DNA of 64,000 nucleotides. Origin: JAUILA01 sp964563925. Lineage in GTDB: Bacteria; Bacteroidota; Bacteroidia; Cytophagales; Cyclobacteriaceae. The notes beneath the pieces were generated by a model that saw only the letters and a program-made list of their open reading frames with translations, searched no databases and was not told where the DNA came from. Positions 26,736 through 35,582 of this stretch are shown here, piece by piece. A program made the translations under genes and the position numbers. The stretch lies in assembly GCA_964563925.1 (NCBI GenBank), contig CAZLZD010000004.1, positions 1-64,000 of the forward strand, read 5' to 3'. Every line of letters begins with the position of its first letter. Position 1 is the first letter of the stretch.

Positions 26736-27982
26736 TGGAGGAACCTGTCTCCCATACCCGTGAAAAACTGAATATCACCTCGCTTCGAAAAGAATTTCCG
26801 ATTCTGGATCAGGAGGTGAACGGATATCCTCTTGCCTATTTTGATAACGCCGCCACCACGCAGAAACCTGTCCGGGTTATCAACGCACTGAAGGAATATT
26901 ACGAGCAATATAACGCAAACATCCACCGGGGCATACACACCCTTGCGGAAAAGGCAACAAAAGCCTTTGAAGATACCCGGATGGCCGTTCGTTCGTTCAT
27001 AAATGCGGCGGAGGTACAGGAGGTGATCTTTACCAAAGGAACCACAGAAAGTATAAACCTGGTTGCCGCAACCTACGGTCAGATGCATGTGGATTCAGGA
27101 GATGAGATTATCGTATCCGGACTGGAACATCACAGCAACATCGTACCGTGGCAATTGCTTGCCGGTGCAAAAAACGCCGTTATAAAGGTAATCCCGGTGC
27201 TCGAAGACGGCTCTCTCGACCTGAAAGCCTATGAGGAATTGCTTGGCCCCAAAACACGCATTGTGGCGGTTAATCATGCAAGCAATAGTCTTGGCACCAT
27301 AAACCCGGTCAGGAAAATGATTCAGCTGGCCCACGAGGCCGGCGCGGTGGTGCTGATTGACGGGGCGCAGGCAGGAGCGCATCTCCCGATTGATGTAATC
27401 GACCTGAATTGCGACTTCTATACCTCCTCGGCTCATAAATTCTACGGTCCGACCGGCACCGGATTCCTCTATGGAAAACGTCATCTGCTGGAAGAAATGC
27501 CTCCCTACCAGGGAGGTGGTGAAATGATACGTGATGTATCCTTTGAAGGTACCACCTATAATGATATCCCGTATAAATTCGAAGCGGGCACGCCGAATAT
27601 CGCCGATGTGGTGGCGATGAAGGAAGCGATTGCCTTTATTAATGAATACGGGAAGGAGAATATGGCAACGTATGAAAACGAGCTGCTTGCCTATGCCGTG
27701 GAACGAACCAGCCAGCTAGATGGTTTCCGGCCGGTAGGTACAGCGGACAATAAAGTAAGTATACTTAGCTTTCTGATTGACGGAATTCATGCGTATGACA
27801 TTGGACAGATGCTGGATGCACGGGGTGTGGCGGTGCGGACAGGTCATCATTGCACACAGCCATTAATGGAACACTTTGGCATTGAGGGAACGGTAAGGGC
27901 CTCTATGGCTGTTTACAATACAAAAAAGGAGATTGACCAGCTGGCAGAAGGTCTGGAACGCGTGATAAAATTTATGAAATAA
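26735..27982 (+). CDS. sufS: Cysteine desulfurase SufS
   Basis: A 415-residue PLP-dependent group II cysteine desulfurase. The PLP lysine is Lys235 in 'SSAHKFYGPTG' and the sulfur-carrying cysteine is Cys373 in 'GHHCTQPLM'. Other landmarks are 'YFDNAATTQKP', 'NIHRGIHTLAE' and 'HHSNIVPWQ'. It supplies persulfide sulfur to SufE. It overlaps sufD by one base, and sufE starts directly after its stop. Confidence 0.97.
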   Translation: MEEPVSHTREKLNITSLRKEFPILDQEVNGYPLAYFDNAATTQKPVRVINALKEYYEQYNANIHRGIHTLAEKATKAFEDTRMAVRSFINAAEVQEVIFTKGTTESINLVAATYGQMHVDSGDEIIVSGLEHHSNIVPWQLLAGAKNAVIKVIPVLEDGSLDLKAYEELLGPKTRIVAVNHASNSLGTINPVRKMIQLAHEAGAVVLIDGAQAGAHLPIDVIDLNCDFYTSSAHKFYGPTGTGFLYGKRHLLEEMPPYQGGGEMIRDVSFEGTTYNDIPYKFEAGTPNIADVVAMKEAIAFINEYGKENMATYENELLAYAVERTSQLDGFRPVGTADNKVSILSFLIDGIHAYDIGQMLDARGVAVRTGHHCTQPLMEHFGIEGTVRASMAVYNTKKEIDQLAEGLERVIKFMK

Positions 27983-28423
27983 ATGAACGGGACGACCAGA
28001 GACAGACAACAGGAAATTATTGAGGAATTTGGCATACTTGAGGGTGACCGCGAGATGACCAATTTCTATATCATGGAGCTGGGTCAGAAATTGCCCGAAA
28101 TGCCTGAAGGATTGAAAACTGAGGAGAATATTGTGAAAGGTTGCCAGTCCAAAGTATGGATGACCGCACAACTCGACGGCGACCGGGTGAAATTCCTGGC
28201 TGACAGCAATACCGCCATCACAAAAGGGCTGGTAAGTCTGCTGGTACGAATATTTCAGGAACAAACGCCGGATGAAATCCTGGCCACGGACATTTACTTT
28301 CCGGAGAAAATAGGGATGGACCGTTTTATCGGTACCCAGCGGTCTAACGGCTTTGCCGCAATGATCAAGCAAATGAAATTGTATGCCGTGGCACTGAAAA
28401 GCAAACTGGAGGCAAATTTATGA
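27983..28423 (+). CDS. sufE: Sulfur acceptor protein SufE
   Basis: A 146-residue SufE. The acceptor cysteine is Cys54 in 'IVKGCQSKVWM'; 'DSNTAITKGLVSLLVRIF' and 'GMDRFIGTQRSNGFAAMI' are further family segments. It takes sulfur from SufS Cys373 and passes it to SufBCD. It abuts sufS with no gap and overlaps the next gene by 4 bases. Confidence 0.95.
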   Translation: MNGTTRDRQQEIIEEFGILEGDREMTNFYIMELGQKLPEMPEGLKTEENIVKGCQSKVWMTAQLDGDRVKFLADSNTAITKGLVSLLVRIFQEQTPDEILATDIYFPEKIGMDRFIGTQRSNGFAAMIKQMKLYAVALKSKLEANL

Positions 28424-28749
28424 GTGAAGAAAAAATAATGAAAGAGCGAGGGATGAAGGACAAAGTCGTCGAGGCTCTGAAGACAGTATACGACCCTGAA
28501 ATACCGGTTGATATATACGAACTAGGCCTGATCTATGAGATCAGTGTGTACCCGGTAAATAATATCTATATCCTCATGACACTGACTTCGCCCAATTGTC
28601 CGGCTGCAGAAACCATTCCGGCCGATGTGAAAATGCGTGTCAAGGAAATTGAAGAGGTCAACGAAGTGAATGTGGAAATCACCTTTGATCCGCCTTACTC
28701 ACAGGACATGATGTCCGAGGCCGCCAAATTAGAATTAGGATTTTTATAA
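28420..28749 (+). CDS. DUF59/MIP18-family Fe-S assembly factor (SufT-like)
   Basis: A 109-residue MIP18-family (DUF59) protein. The family signature 'YDPEIPVDIYELGLIYE' is at about 24-40 and the conserved cysteine is Cys60 in 'TSPNCPAAETIP'. Homologues help mature or repair Fe-S proteins and include SufT and PaaD. The ATG overlaps the end of sufE (ATGA), so it is an integral part of the operon. Confidence 0.93.
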   Translation: MSEEKIMKERGMKDKVVEALKTVYDPEIPVDIYELGLIYEISVYPVNNIYILMTLTSPNCPAAETIPADVKMRVKEIEEVNEVNVEITFDPPYSQDMMSEAAKLELGFL

Positions 28750-28762
28750 AAAAGATTACGAT

Positions 28763-29185
28763 ATGAGTATGTACCCAGAAGAATTAGTAGCTCCGATGCG
28801 GACCGACCTGAGCTCGGCCGGATTCGAGGAATTAAAAACACCGGAAGCGGTGATTAATCATTTTGAGGACCATAAGGGAACCACCCTGCTGGTGATCAAT
28901 TCGGTATGCGGATGTGCGGCAGGAGCCGCACGGCCCGGCGTGAAATTCGCACTGGATGCCAGTGATAAGCGACCTGATCACCTGGCAACCGTTTTCGCCG
29001 GGGTCGACCAGGAAGCCACTGCGAAGGCACGTGAATATACACTGCCCTACCCTCCATCGTCACCTTCCATTGCGTTATTCAAGGATGGTGAGCTTATCCA
29101 TTTTGTGGAGCGGCATCACATTGAAGGACGAAATGCACAAATGATCGGTGCACACCTTGTGGAGGTATTTAAAGAATACTGTTAA
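28763..29185 (+). CDS. Bacilliredoxin-like YphP/YqiW-family protein
   Basis: A 140-residue thioredoxin-fold protein of the BrxA/BrxB (DUF1094) family. The redox motif Cys49-Gly-Cys51 stands in 'INSVCGCAAGAARPG', and 'AREYTLPYPPSSPSIALFKD' and 'VERHHIEGRNAQMI' complete the family pattern. In Firmicutes these proteins remove bacillithiol from mixed disulfides. Its place as last gene of a suf operon suggests protection or reduction of thiols in Fe-S assembly; this is inference. A strong terminator follows. Confidence 0.9.
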   Translation: MSMYPEELVAPMRTDLSSAGFEELKTPEAVINHFEDHKGTTLLVINSVCGCAAGAARPGVKFALDASDKRPDHLATVFAGVDQEATAKAREYTLPYPPSSPSIALFKDGELIHFVERHHIEGRNAQMIGAHLVEVFKEYC

Positions 29186-29190
29186 TTTCC

Positions 29191-29270
29191 GTTCCGGCGC
29201 TACTATGCCGGAACCCATTTGAATGAGAAGGAACAGGCTGGCATAATCGCCGGCCTGTTCTTTTTATTTT
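29191..29270 (+). terminator. Terminator of the suf operon with a second upstream hairpin
   Basis: GAACAGGC TGGC pairs with GCCG GCCTGTTC (29231-29260, 12 bp with one G-U, 6-base loop), followed by TTTTTATTTT. A separate perfect 8-bp hairpin GTTCCGGC/GCCGGAAC lies at 29191-29214 without a T-run. The T-run reaches the stop codon of the convergent large gene. Confidence 0.88.
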
Positions 29271-32200
29271 ATCTGGATATCACAATTCTCCTGGATTCCG
29301 CAGCACCCGTTTCGTCAATCATTCTGATGATGTATGTCCCGCTCTCGAGACCTGAGGCGGACAGATCTACAGAAAATATACCAGCATCCATGTGGCCGCT
29401 CACCAGTTCCCGCACTTGCCGGCCATACACATCAAAAAGACCTATAGTCAGGGATGTCCGGGCCGGTAAGCTGAATACCAAACGAGCTGATGTAACAACC
29501 GGATTAGGATATACGCCGGAAAGCCCAAACTCATGCGGAACCTCTGAATTTCCAGCCATGGTGCTCATCTCGGAACCGGATGCAACCAGACTCGGTGGAA
29601 GTACCGAAAGAATCACATCCACTTGAGTGATAAGTTCTTCAGCCTGCTGCTTTGAAAGAACACCGTCCTTTTTCCATAAATCGAGAACCTGTTGTCTCAA
29701 TCCCTGGAGTACATCCACGGCTTCACCAATTTTTTCCTTTTCTATCAGCTTAACCGCCTGAGATATTTTTTGCGTCAGCGCCTTTGTCTGCCCCATATTC
29801 AGTACATTTCCTGATTGGAGTAAAAGAATATCTGCCCCAATATTCTCCAGTGCCTGGACAACCGAAAGAGCAGTCACCACCACATAATCCGGAGCACTGG
29901 CCTGCAGCCCATCATTCACCGTTAATTGCACCGAATAGAAACCCGGTTCATCGGTAACAAAGGAGGGCGTTGCGGATCCGGCCCCGTTTAATACAGCACC
30001 GCTTCCTGAAGGCAATGGATCGCTCGTATCCCCGGTGGCAAATATCCAGGAGTAGGTCAGTGCCGCTCCTTCAGGATCATAGGAAGCCGTTCCGTCAAGT
30101 TCGGCTGTTTGCCCGGCTACCACAACGAAATCCTCCCCGGCCAGCGCTACCGGAGGATAATTGGGAACAACCGCAATCATAACCAGACCCTGTGCAACAT
30201 TCCCCTGGCCATCGGTAATAGTGACCACTATGGGGTCAACTCCGTAAAATGATGAGCCAGGGGTATAGGTGAAGGACCCATCCAACACGGGATCTGAAAC
30301 AACGCCGTTATCAGGAACCTGGTAAGTCAACCAGCTAAGCGGATCGCCCTCTGGGTCATAGTCGTTCGCCAGATGACCGGGTGCTTGAACATCCAGTGGC
30401 TGTCCCTGGTCGGTGGTATAGACATCAGGCACCGCAACGGGCGGGAGGTTCTCCTGTACTACTATTGATATCAGTCCCATGCCAATATTGCCCTTGCCAT
30501 CGGTTATTGACACCATGAATGATTCGATCCCGGAGAAGCCCGGATCAGGCGTATAGGTAAATCCTCCCTCGGAAGTGGTGCCTGACATGCTTCCGTTAGC
30601 CGGGAACGTATAGGAAATCCATTCTACCGGATCCCCATCAGGGTCGTAGTCATTCGCCAGGTGACCCGGGGCCGTGACTTCCAGTACACCACCCTGATTC
30701 ATGACGAACACATCGGGAACGGCTACCGGGTCCAGGTTCTCTTCAACCAATATTAAAATTCGTCCCATGGCTACATGACCATTTCCATCAGTGATAGATA
30801 CAACCATGGATTCGATTCCTGAGAAGCCGGGATTCGGTGTGTAGGTGAATCCACCTTCAGAAACAGTGCCCGACATGCTTCCATTTTCTGGGAACGTATA
30901 CGAAATCCACTCTATCGGGTCACCATCAGGATCAAAGTCATTAGCCAGGTGTCCCGGAGCGGTTACCATCAGAGGCTCCCCTTGTTTTGTGGTGAATACA
31001 TCTGCCACAGCCACCGGGGGAGAATTTGGTGAAGCTATTACCGATATAACAATACGTCCTGTTGCCAGGTTGCCATTACCATCCGTAATAGTTACATCCA
31101 TTGCTTCCTGGCCTGAGAAGCCCGGATCAGGCGTATAGGTAAATCCTCCCTCGGAAGTGGTGCCTGACATGCTTCCGTTAGCCGGGAACGTATAGGAAAT
31201 CCATTCTACCGGATCCCCATCAGGGTCGTAGTCATTCGCCAGGTGACCGGGGGACGATACTATCAGTGATTGCCCCTCCTGCGTGGTGTATACATCAGCA
31301 ATGGCTACCGGGACAGGGCCCGACAAAGGAGCCACCGTAATAACAACCTCTCCGGTGGCCAAATTTCCATTTCCGTCGGTAATGGTTGTGGTAAAAAAGT
31401 CCTGACCAGAGAATCCGGGATCGGGCGTATAAGTGAACGACCCATCGGGAGCGGTGCCGGATACGCTTCCGTTGGAAGGCAGGGAATAGGATATCCATTC
31501 TATCGGGTCACCATCCGGATCGTAATCATTCACAAGGTGTCCGGGCGCCGTTACGACCAAAGGCACACCCTCATCCGTCACAAACACATCCGCAATGGCC
31601 ACCGGCGGTCGCTGAGAGTCGGAAATGACCGTAATAACCACCTCACCAAATGCCACATTTCCCTGGTCATCCACTACTGCCACTGTAAAGGATTCCTGTC
31701 CTGAAAATCCCGGGTCAGGGGTATAGGTAAATGAACCGTCAGAATTCGTTCCGGATACATTCCCAGATGAAGGTATTGAGTAGGAAATCCACTGCAGGAC
31801 ACCCCCTTCAGGATCATAATCGTTGGCTAAATGCCCGGGGGCAGTCACAACCAGCGGCTCCCCCTGGTTCGTGGTATACACATCGGGAACTGCAACCGGT
31901 GAGCGATTTTCCTTAACCAATATGATAATCTGACCCATGGAAATATTTCCTTTCCCGTCTGTAATTGTAACGGAAATTGATTCTATACCGCTGAATCCTG
32001 CATCAGGTGTATATGTAAAGGTCCCATCGTTAACTGGGTCTGTTATAGTGCCATTGGAAGGGGGTGTATAGGTTAACCAGGTAAGCGGATCCCCATCAGG
32101 ATCGTTGTCATTTGCCAGGTGGCCAGGCTCATCCACGACCAGTGTTTCTCCCTCGTCAATGACATAGACATCGGGCACCGCCTGCGGGGAGGCATTGTCC

Positions 32201-33159
32201 TTTACCAGAATTGCTATTCGTCCGGAAGCCGTGTTCCCGTTCCCGTCCGTTATGGTAACTTCAAATGAATCTATTCCGCTGAATCCCGGATCGGGCGTAT
32301 AAACAAAACTCCCATCTAACACGGGATCCGTGACTGTGCCATTCGCCGGCACCTGATAGGTGATCCAGGTCACTTCGTCCCCGTTAATATCGTAATCATT
32401 GCCCAGATGACCGGGGGCATCGACGGTGACCGCCACCCCTTGTTCGGTCATGTAGACATCAGGTATAGCAACCGGCGGGAGATTCACCATCGCTGCCTCC
32501 TCCGCAGATTCTGGTATATTCATTTGCTCCATCGCCGGAGCCATCCCGGCGGACTCTAATTTAATTACGGGTAGCTGTTCCTTTACCGCAGGTACAGGAG
32601 GCAATTCTCTTACCTCATTTTCCGGATTTACGCGCTGTCGGGATCCCTTTTGGAGGGACTTATGAGTCTTGTGAAGGGTCCGGTATTGAGGGTCAAGGAA
32701 TATTAATGTATCCTCTCCGACAGAATGGTCCGATTCTCCCGGTTTAGGAGGCCGTGCCATTACTTCTTCCACCCTGCCAGTCTGTACAACAGGGTCGTTG
32801 CGATGTTCATCGTAAAGACGGCGGATCCATTCGGCTGCCTCCGGCGGACTGTCCTCCGGGGTGACCATCTTCTCAGGTTCCTGCATTTCACGCCCCTGGT
32901 TGCCCGCACGTCCCGGAAGTGCCTTTACCTGGCCCGGACGGGGTGCTCCTTCGTGTCGTAGCCGTGGCACTATTAATTTCCCAAGAGTATCGGCAGGAGA
33001 AAAGCCATTAATAAACACCACAGAATCATTAGGCATGATTGCAGCGTTTTCCTGAACGGTTGGTTGTCTTTTTTCCGTCTCCTGAGCCGTAACGAAAAAA
33101 GAGGAAAAAAATAATGCCGGAAATAGGACAGCGATCCATTTTAATCGAATAAAATTCAT
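29269..33159 (-). CDS. Large secreted repeat protein with PKD domain and type IX sorting tail
   Basis: The start at 33159 gives 1296 residues with a good signal peptide (LKWIAVLFPALFFSSFFVTAQ). A low-complexity linker is followed by eight cadherin-like repeats of about 97 residues (about 226-1001), each with 'PGHLANDYDPDGDP' and 'FTYTPDPGFSG'. A PKD-like domain (about 1003-1095: 'GTASYDPEGAALTYSW') and a helical segment (about 1100-1190) follow. The last 80 residues are a type A Por/T9SS sorting domain ('GVYPNPVVTSARLVFSLP', 'LFDVYGRQVRELV', 'SGTYIIRMI'). It is therefore exported across the outer membrane, probably as an adhesin or surface fibre. A longer start at 33213 is possible but spoils the signal peptide. 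Confidence 0.9.
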   Translation of the reverse strand: MNFIRLKWIAVLFPALFFSSFFVTAQETEKRQPTVQENAAIMPNDSVVFINGFSPADTLGKLIVPRLRHEGAPRPGQVKALPGRAGNQGREMQEPEKMVTPEDSPPEAAEWIRRLYDEHRNDPVVQTGRVEEVMARPPKPGESDHSVGEDTLIFLDPQYRTLHKTHKSLQKGSRQRVNPENEVRELPPVPAVKEQLPVIKLESAGMAPAMEQMNIPESAEEAAMVNLPPVAIPDVYMTEQGVAVTVDAPGHLGNDYDINGDEVTWITYQVPANGTVTDPVLDGSFVYTPDPGFSGIDSFEVTITDGNGNTASGRIAILVKDNASPQAVPDVYVIDEGETLVVDEPGHLANDNDPDGDPLTWLTYTPPSNGTITDPVNDGTFTYTPDAGFSGIESISVTITDGKGNISMGQIIILVKENRSPVAVPDVYTTNQGEPLVVTAPGHLANDYDPEGGVLQWISYSIPSSGNVSGTNSDGSFTYTPDPGFSGQESFTVAVVDDQGNVAFGEVVITVISDSQRPPVAIADVFVTDEGVPLVVTAPGHLVNDYDPDGDPIEWISYSLPSNGSVSGTAPDGSFTYTPDPGFSGQDFFTTTITDGNGNLATGEVVITVAPLSGPVPVAIADVYTTQEGQSLIVSSPGHLANDYDPDGDPVEWISYTFPANGSMSGTTSEGGFTYTPDPGFSGQEAMDVTITDGNGNLATGRIVISVIASPNSPPVAVADVFTTKQGEPLMVTAPGHLANDFDPDGDPIEWISYTFPENGSMSGTVSEGGFTYTPNPGFSGIESMVVSITDGNGHVAMGRILILVEENLDPVAVPDVFVMNQGGVLEVTAPGHLANDYDPDGDPVEWISYTFPANGSMSGTTSEGGFTYTPDPGFSGIESFMVSITDGKGNIGMGLISIVVQENLPPVAVPDVYTTDQGQPLDVQAPGHLANDYDPEGDPLSWLTYQVPDNGVVSDPVLDGSFTYTPGSSFYGVDPIVVTITDGQGNVAQGLVMIAVVPNYPPVALAGEDFVVVAGQTAELDGTASYDPEGAALTYSWIFATGDTSDPLPSGSGAVLNGAGSATPSFVTDEPGFYSVQLTVNDGLQASAPDYVVVTALSVVQALENIGADILLLQSGNVLNMGQTKALTQKISQAVKLIEKEKIGEAVDVLQGLRQQVLDLWKKDGVLSKQQAEELITQVDVILSVLPPSLVASGSEMSTMAGNSEVPHEFGLSGVYPNPVVTSARLVFSLPARTSLTIGLFDVYGRQVRELVSGHMDAGIFSVDLSASGLESGTYIIRMIDETGAAESRRIVISR
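30533..30666 (-). repeat. Exact 134-bp direct repeat, copy 1 (repeat unit 7)
   Basis: Identical base for base to 31115-31248, exactly two repeat units (582 bp) away. The flanks differ at once on both sides. Points to recent gene conversion or unequal recombination. Confidence 0.95.
31115..31248 (-). repeat. Exact 134-bp direct repeat, copy 2 (repeat unit 5)
   Basis: Identical to 30533-30666. The unit between them (unit 6) has several differences in the matching stretch. Confidence 0.95.
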
Positions 33160-33428
33160 GCAAAGAAAGGAGAGAATTAAGGATGAGGGAGAATGCAGAT
33201 TTCTAACTATCATCTCAGGGTTGTTTAGGTTGATTTTGTTTGAATTGGAGTGTAAGTAACTGAATATCTATAATTTACACTTTTTGTAACCTGGAATCAA
33301 TACCTGTTTTTAGTGATTTAAACACCGGGGCAGTATGTACCCGCAATTTTATTCCTGCAGTGAAAGCCTGGAATACAAACTCCTACCCATCTTCTTTCTT
33401 ATTATTCTCCAAGTCCTTATTTTCACCC

Positions 33429-34364
33429 ATGGCCGTACAAAATCGCACCAATGATCCGGGAACCGGAACCAAATACTCTGCCTACTCCAAACGGATCATC
33501 AATAAGGACGGCTCGTTCAATGTGCTTAAACGCGGGCTCCCTCCAAGCACCCGGAACACCTATCAATACCTTATTCAAACCGGCTGGGGAAGCTTCCTGC
33601 TGATTGTATTCCTCTATCTGCTTGTCGTTAATGCGCTGTTTGCGACGATCTATTTCCTGGTATCTCCTCCCTCCTTTGCGGCAGAATGGACAGGGTCAGG
33701 CCGCTGGCTCGAATGCTACTTTTTCAGTTTCCAGACCTTTACAACCGTGGGCTACGGCGCCATGGCACCCATCGGCATGGCCATGGGCATCATATCTTCC
33801 TTCGAATCCATCTTCGGGTGGGTCAGTTTTGCCATCATCACGGGTATACTCTATGGTCGTTTCTCCCGTCCTTCGGCCCGGCTTATGTACAGCCGGAATG
33901 CCCTGATCGCCCCGCATGAGGACGGCAATGCCCTCCACTTCCGGATTGCCAACAAGCGCAGAAGCAATCTCATGGAAATGGAGGCAACCGTTATGCTGAT
34001 GACCGTCCAGCGCGATGAAAATGGTAATGGAATCCTGAAACGTAATTTCCAGAGACTGCCCTTACAGATCAGCTATATCCTGTTCTTTCCCCTGAACTGG
34101 ACCATCGTGCATCCCATAACCCCGGAAAGCCCGCTGTATGGTAAAACGGAAAACGACCTGCGGACAATGGACGCGGAAATCCTGATAATGATCAAGGGGT
34201 TTGACGATACTTTCAGCCAGGTGGTGCACAGCCGGTATTCCTATAAATGGGACGAACTCATCTGGGGAGCGCGGTTTGGTTCGGCCTACGAGACACAGCC
34301 ATCGGGAGATATCGAACTCTACTTTGACCGGCTGAGCGATTATACCAGCGAACAAACGCCCTGA
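33429..34364 (+). CDS. Inward-rectifier-type potassium channel (KirBac-like)
   Basis: The ATG start at 33429 gives 311 residues; a GTG 69 bases upstream is less likely. Two membrane helices (about 55-78 and 123-143) flank a pore helix and the selectivity filter TVGYG at 106-110. The C-terminal half is the beta-rich cytoplasmic domain of Kir channels ('RLMYSRNALIAPHEDGNALH', 'NLMEMEATVMLMTVQRDENG', 'LNWTIVHPITPESPLYG'). It conducts K+ across the inner membrane. It is divergent from the large secreted protein and just ahead of a DUF819 gene. Confidence 0.93.
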   Translation: MAVQNRTNDPGTGTKYSAYSKRIINKDGSFNVLKRGLPPSTRNTYQYLIQTGWGSFLLIVFLYLLVVNALFATIYFLVSPPSFAAEWTGSGRWLECYFFSFQTFTTVGYGAMAPIGMAMGIISSFESIFGWVSFAIITGILYGRFSRPSARLMYSRNALIAPHEDGNALHFRIANKRRSNLMEMEATVMLMTVQRDENGNGILKRNFQRLPLQISYILFFPLNWTIVHPITPESPLYGKTENDLRTMDAEILIMIKGFDDTFSQVVHSRYSYKWDELIWGARFGSAYETQPSGDIELYFDRLSDYTSEQTP

Positions 34365-34403
34365 GTACTTTTCCCTGTCGTTTTGCCGCGATTGAAAAAA
34401 CAC

Positions 34404-34411
34404 TATCTTGT
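34404..34411 (+). promoter_or_regulatory. Candidate -7 box directly before the DUF819 gene
   Basis: TATCTTGT, preceded by TTTTG at 34381-34385 with 18 bases between. The expected start of transcription is at or next to the ATG at 34417, so the mRNA may be leaderless. Confidence 0.45.
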
Positions 34412-34416
34412 GGGCC

Positions 34417-35553
34417 ATGTCCGATTTGATCCAGTCCCCGTTTTACATCCTCACCCTGCTTACTGCCTGCGTATTCGTATCTGAATGGTTACTGAAATTC
34501 CGGTTTTTCAAACGTTTTGGGGCCGCACTCATTGCGATTGTACTTACGGCCGTGGTGGCAAACCTCGGTCTGCTGCCCACGACAAGTAACGTCACCTATG
34601 ATGCCATATTCTCCTATATAGCCCCGGCCGCCATCTTCCTGCTCCTGCTGGATGTTAACCTTGGGGAACTGCGTAAGGTGGGCGGTACCATGATGGCCCT
34701 CTTTCTTCTTGGCACCCTCGGCACCACTGCCGGTGTGTTCGTGGCAACCTGGATCATCCCTGATCAGCCAATCTTTGAAGGACTGTACCCCGCCCTGGCC
34801 GGTATGCTGGCGGGAACCTTTACCGGCGGTTCACTCAATTTCAATGCCGTCGCCCTGGAATATGAGGTGATGGAGAATGGCCTGGTCTATGCCAGCACCA
34901 TTGCCGTGGATAATATCGTTACTACGTTGTGGATGTTTGTCACGATAGCCGTACCCGGACTCCTGCAGGGAACCAAACATAAAAAACAGATCCGCCAGCT
35001 GGAAGAAACCGTCAAACCCGAATCGCCGACAGTGCTCCAAATCTCCCTGCTCATTTTTCTTACGATCTTTTCGGTCTGGATATCAGGTGTACTTACGGCT
35101 TATTTTGCCAGCCTGGGGGTAAACATACCGATGATTGTCATCGTGACCACCCTTGCCCTGGTCTTTGCCCAGTTCCGCTTCGTTTCAGGTCTTCCTGGCA
35201 AACAAGTCTTCGGATCATGGCTTGTCTTTCTTTTCCTGGCCGTTATCGGCGCCTTCTGTGACCTCAGTGCCTTCAGCAAAGCCGGGACCCTCGCCGCAAT
35301 CATCCTGGGCTTTGTGCTGATCATCTTTGCCGTTCATTCGCTGGTCATGTTCCTGGCCTCACGCTTTCTGACCGGCGACTGGGATGAAATCGCCATCGCC
35401 TCCCAGGCCAATATCGGCGGAAGCACCACAGCCATGGCCCTGGCCCAGAATTTCGGGAGACCCGAACTGGTCCTGCCCGCCATCATAATAGGCACCCTCG
35501 GTAACGCACTCGGTACCTATATCGGATTTCTGGTTGCCGCCGCCATTGGATAA
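34417..35553 (+). CDS. DUF819-family membrane protein
   Basis: A 378-residue integral membrane protein with about ten hydrophobic segments. Family features are 'AAIFLLLLDVNLGELRKVG', 'AGMLAGTFTGGSLNFNAVAL' and the C-terminal 'ASQANIGGSTTAMALAQNFG', forming two inverted halves. DUF819 proteins resemble sodium/solute carriers but have no proven substrate. I chose ATG 34417; a TTG 9 bases upstream is possible. It follows the Kir gene by 52 bases and has its own promoter-like box. Confidence 0.85.
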   Translation: MSDLIQSPFYILTLLTACVFVSEWLLKFRFFKRFGAALIAIVLTAVVANLGLLPTTSNVTYDAIFSYIAPAAIFLLLLDVNLGELRKVGGTMMALFLLGTLGTTAGVFVATWIIPDQPIFEGLYPALAGMLAGTFTGGSLNFNAVALEYEVMENGLVYASTIAVDNIVTTLWMFVTIAVPGLLQGTKHKKQIRQLEETVKPESPTVLQISLLIFLTIFSVWISGVLTAYFASLGVNIPMIVIVTTLALVFAQFRFVSGLPGKQVFGSWLVFLFLAVIGAFCDLSAFSKAGTLAAIILGFVLIIFAVHSLVMFLASRFLTGDWDEIAIASQANIGGSTTAMALAQNFGRPELVLPAIIIGTLGNALGTYIGFLVAAAIG

Positions 35554-35582
35554 TTCTTTACATTTATGGTAAATTCCTGCGT

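Larger units (their letters stand above)
30155..32485 (-). repeat. Eight tandem 291-bp coding repeats
   Basis: Eight units of about 97 codons in tandem encode the cadherin-like domains of the large secreted protein. Most differ at DNA level by many silent and coding changes, so the array is mostly old. Confidence 0.85.

Noticed and set aside
30155..32485. CRISPR-like array
   Set aside because: The repeated units are 291 bp, in frame and encode protein domains; there are no spacers.
33360..33428. GTG-initiated extension of the Kir channel gene
   Set aside because: The added residues are not typical of the family, and ATG 33429 is a normal start.
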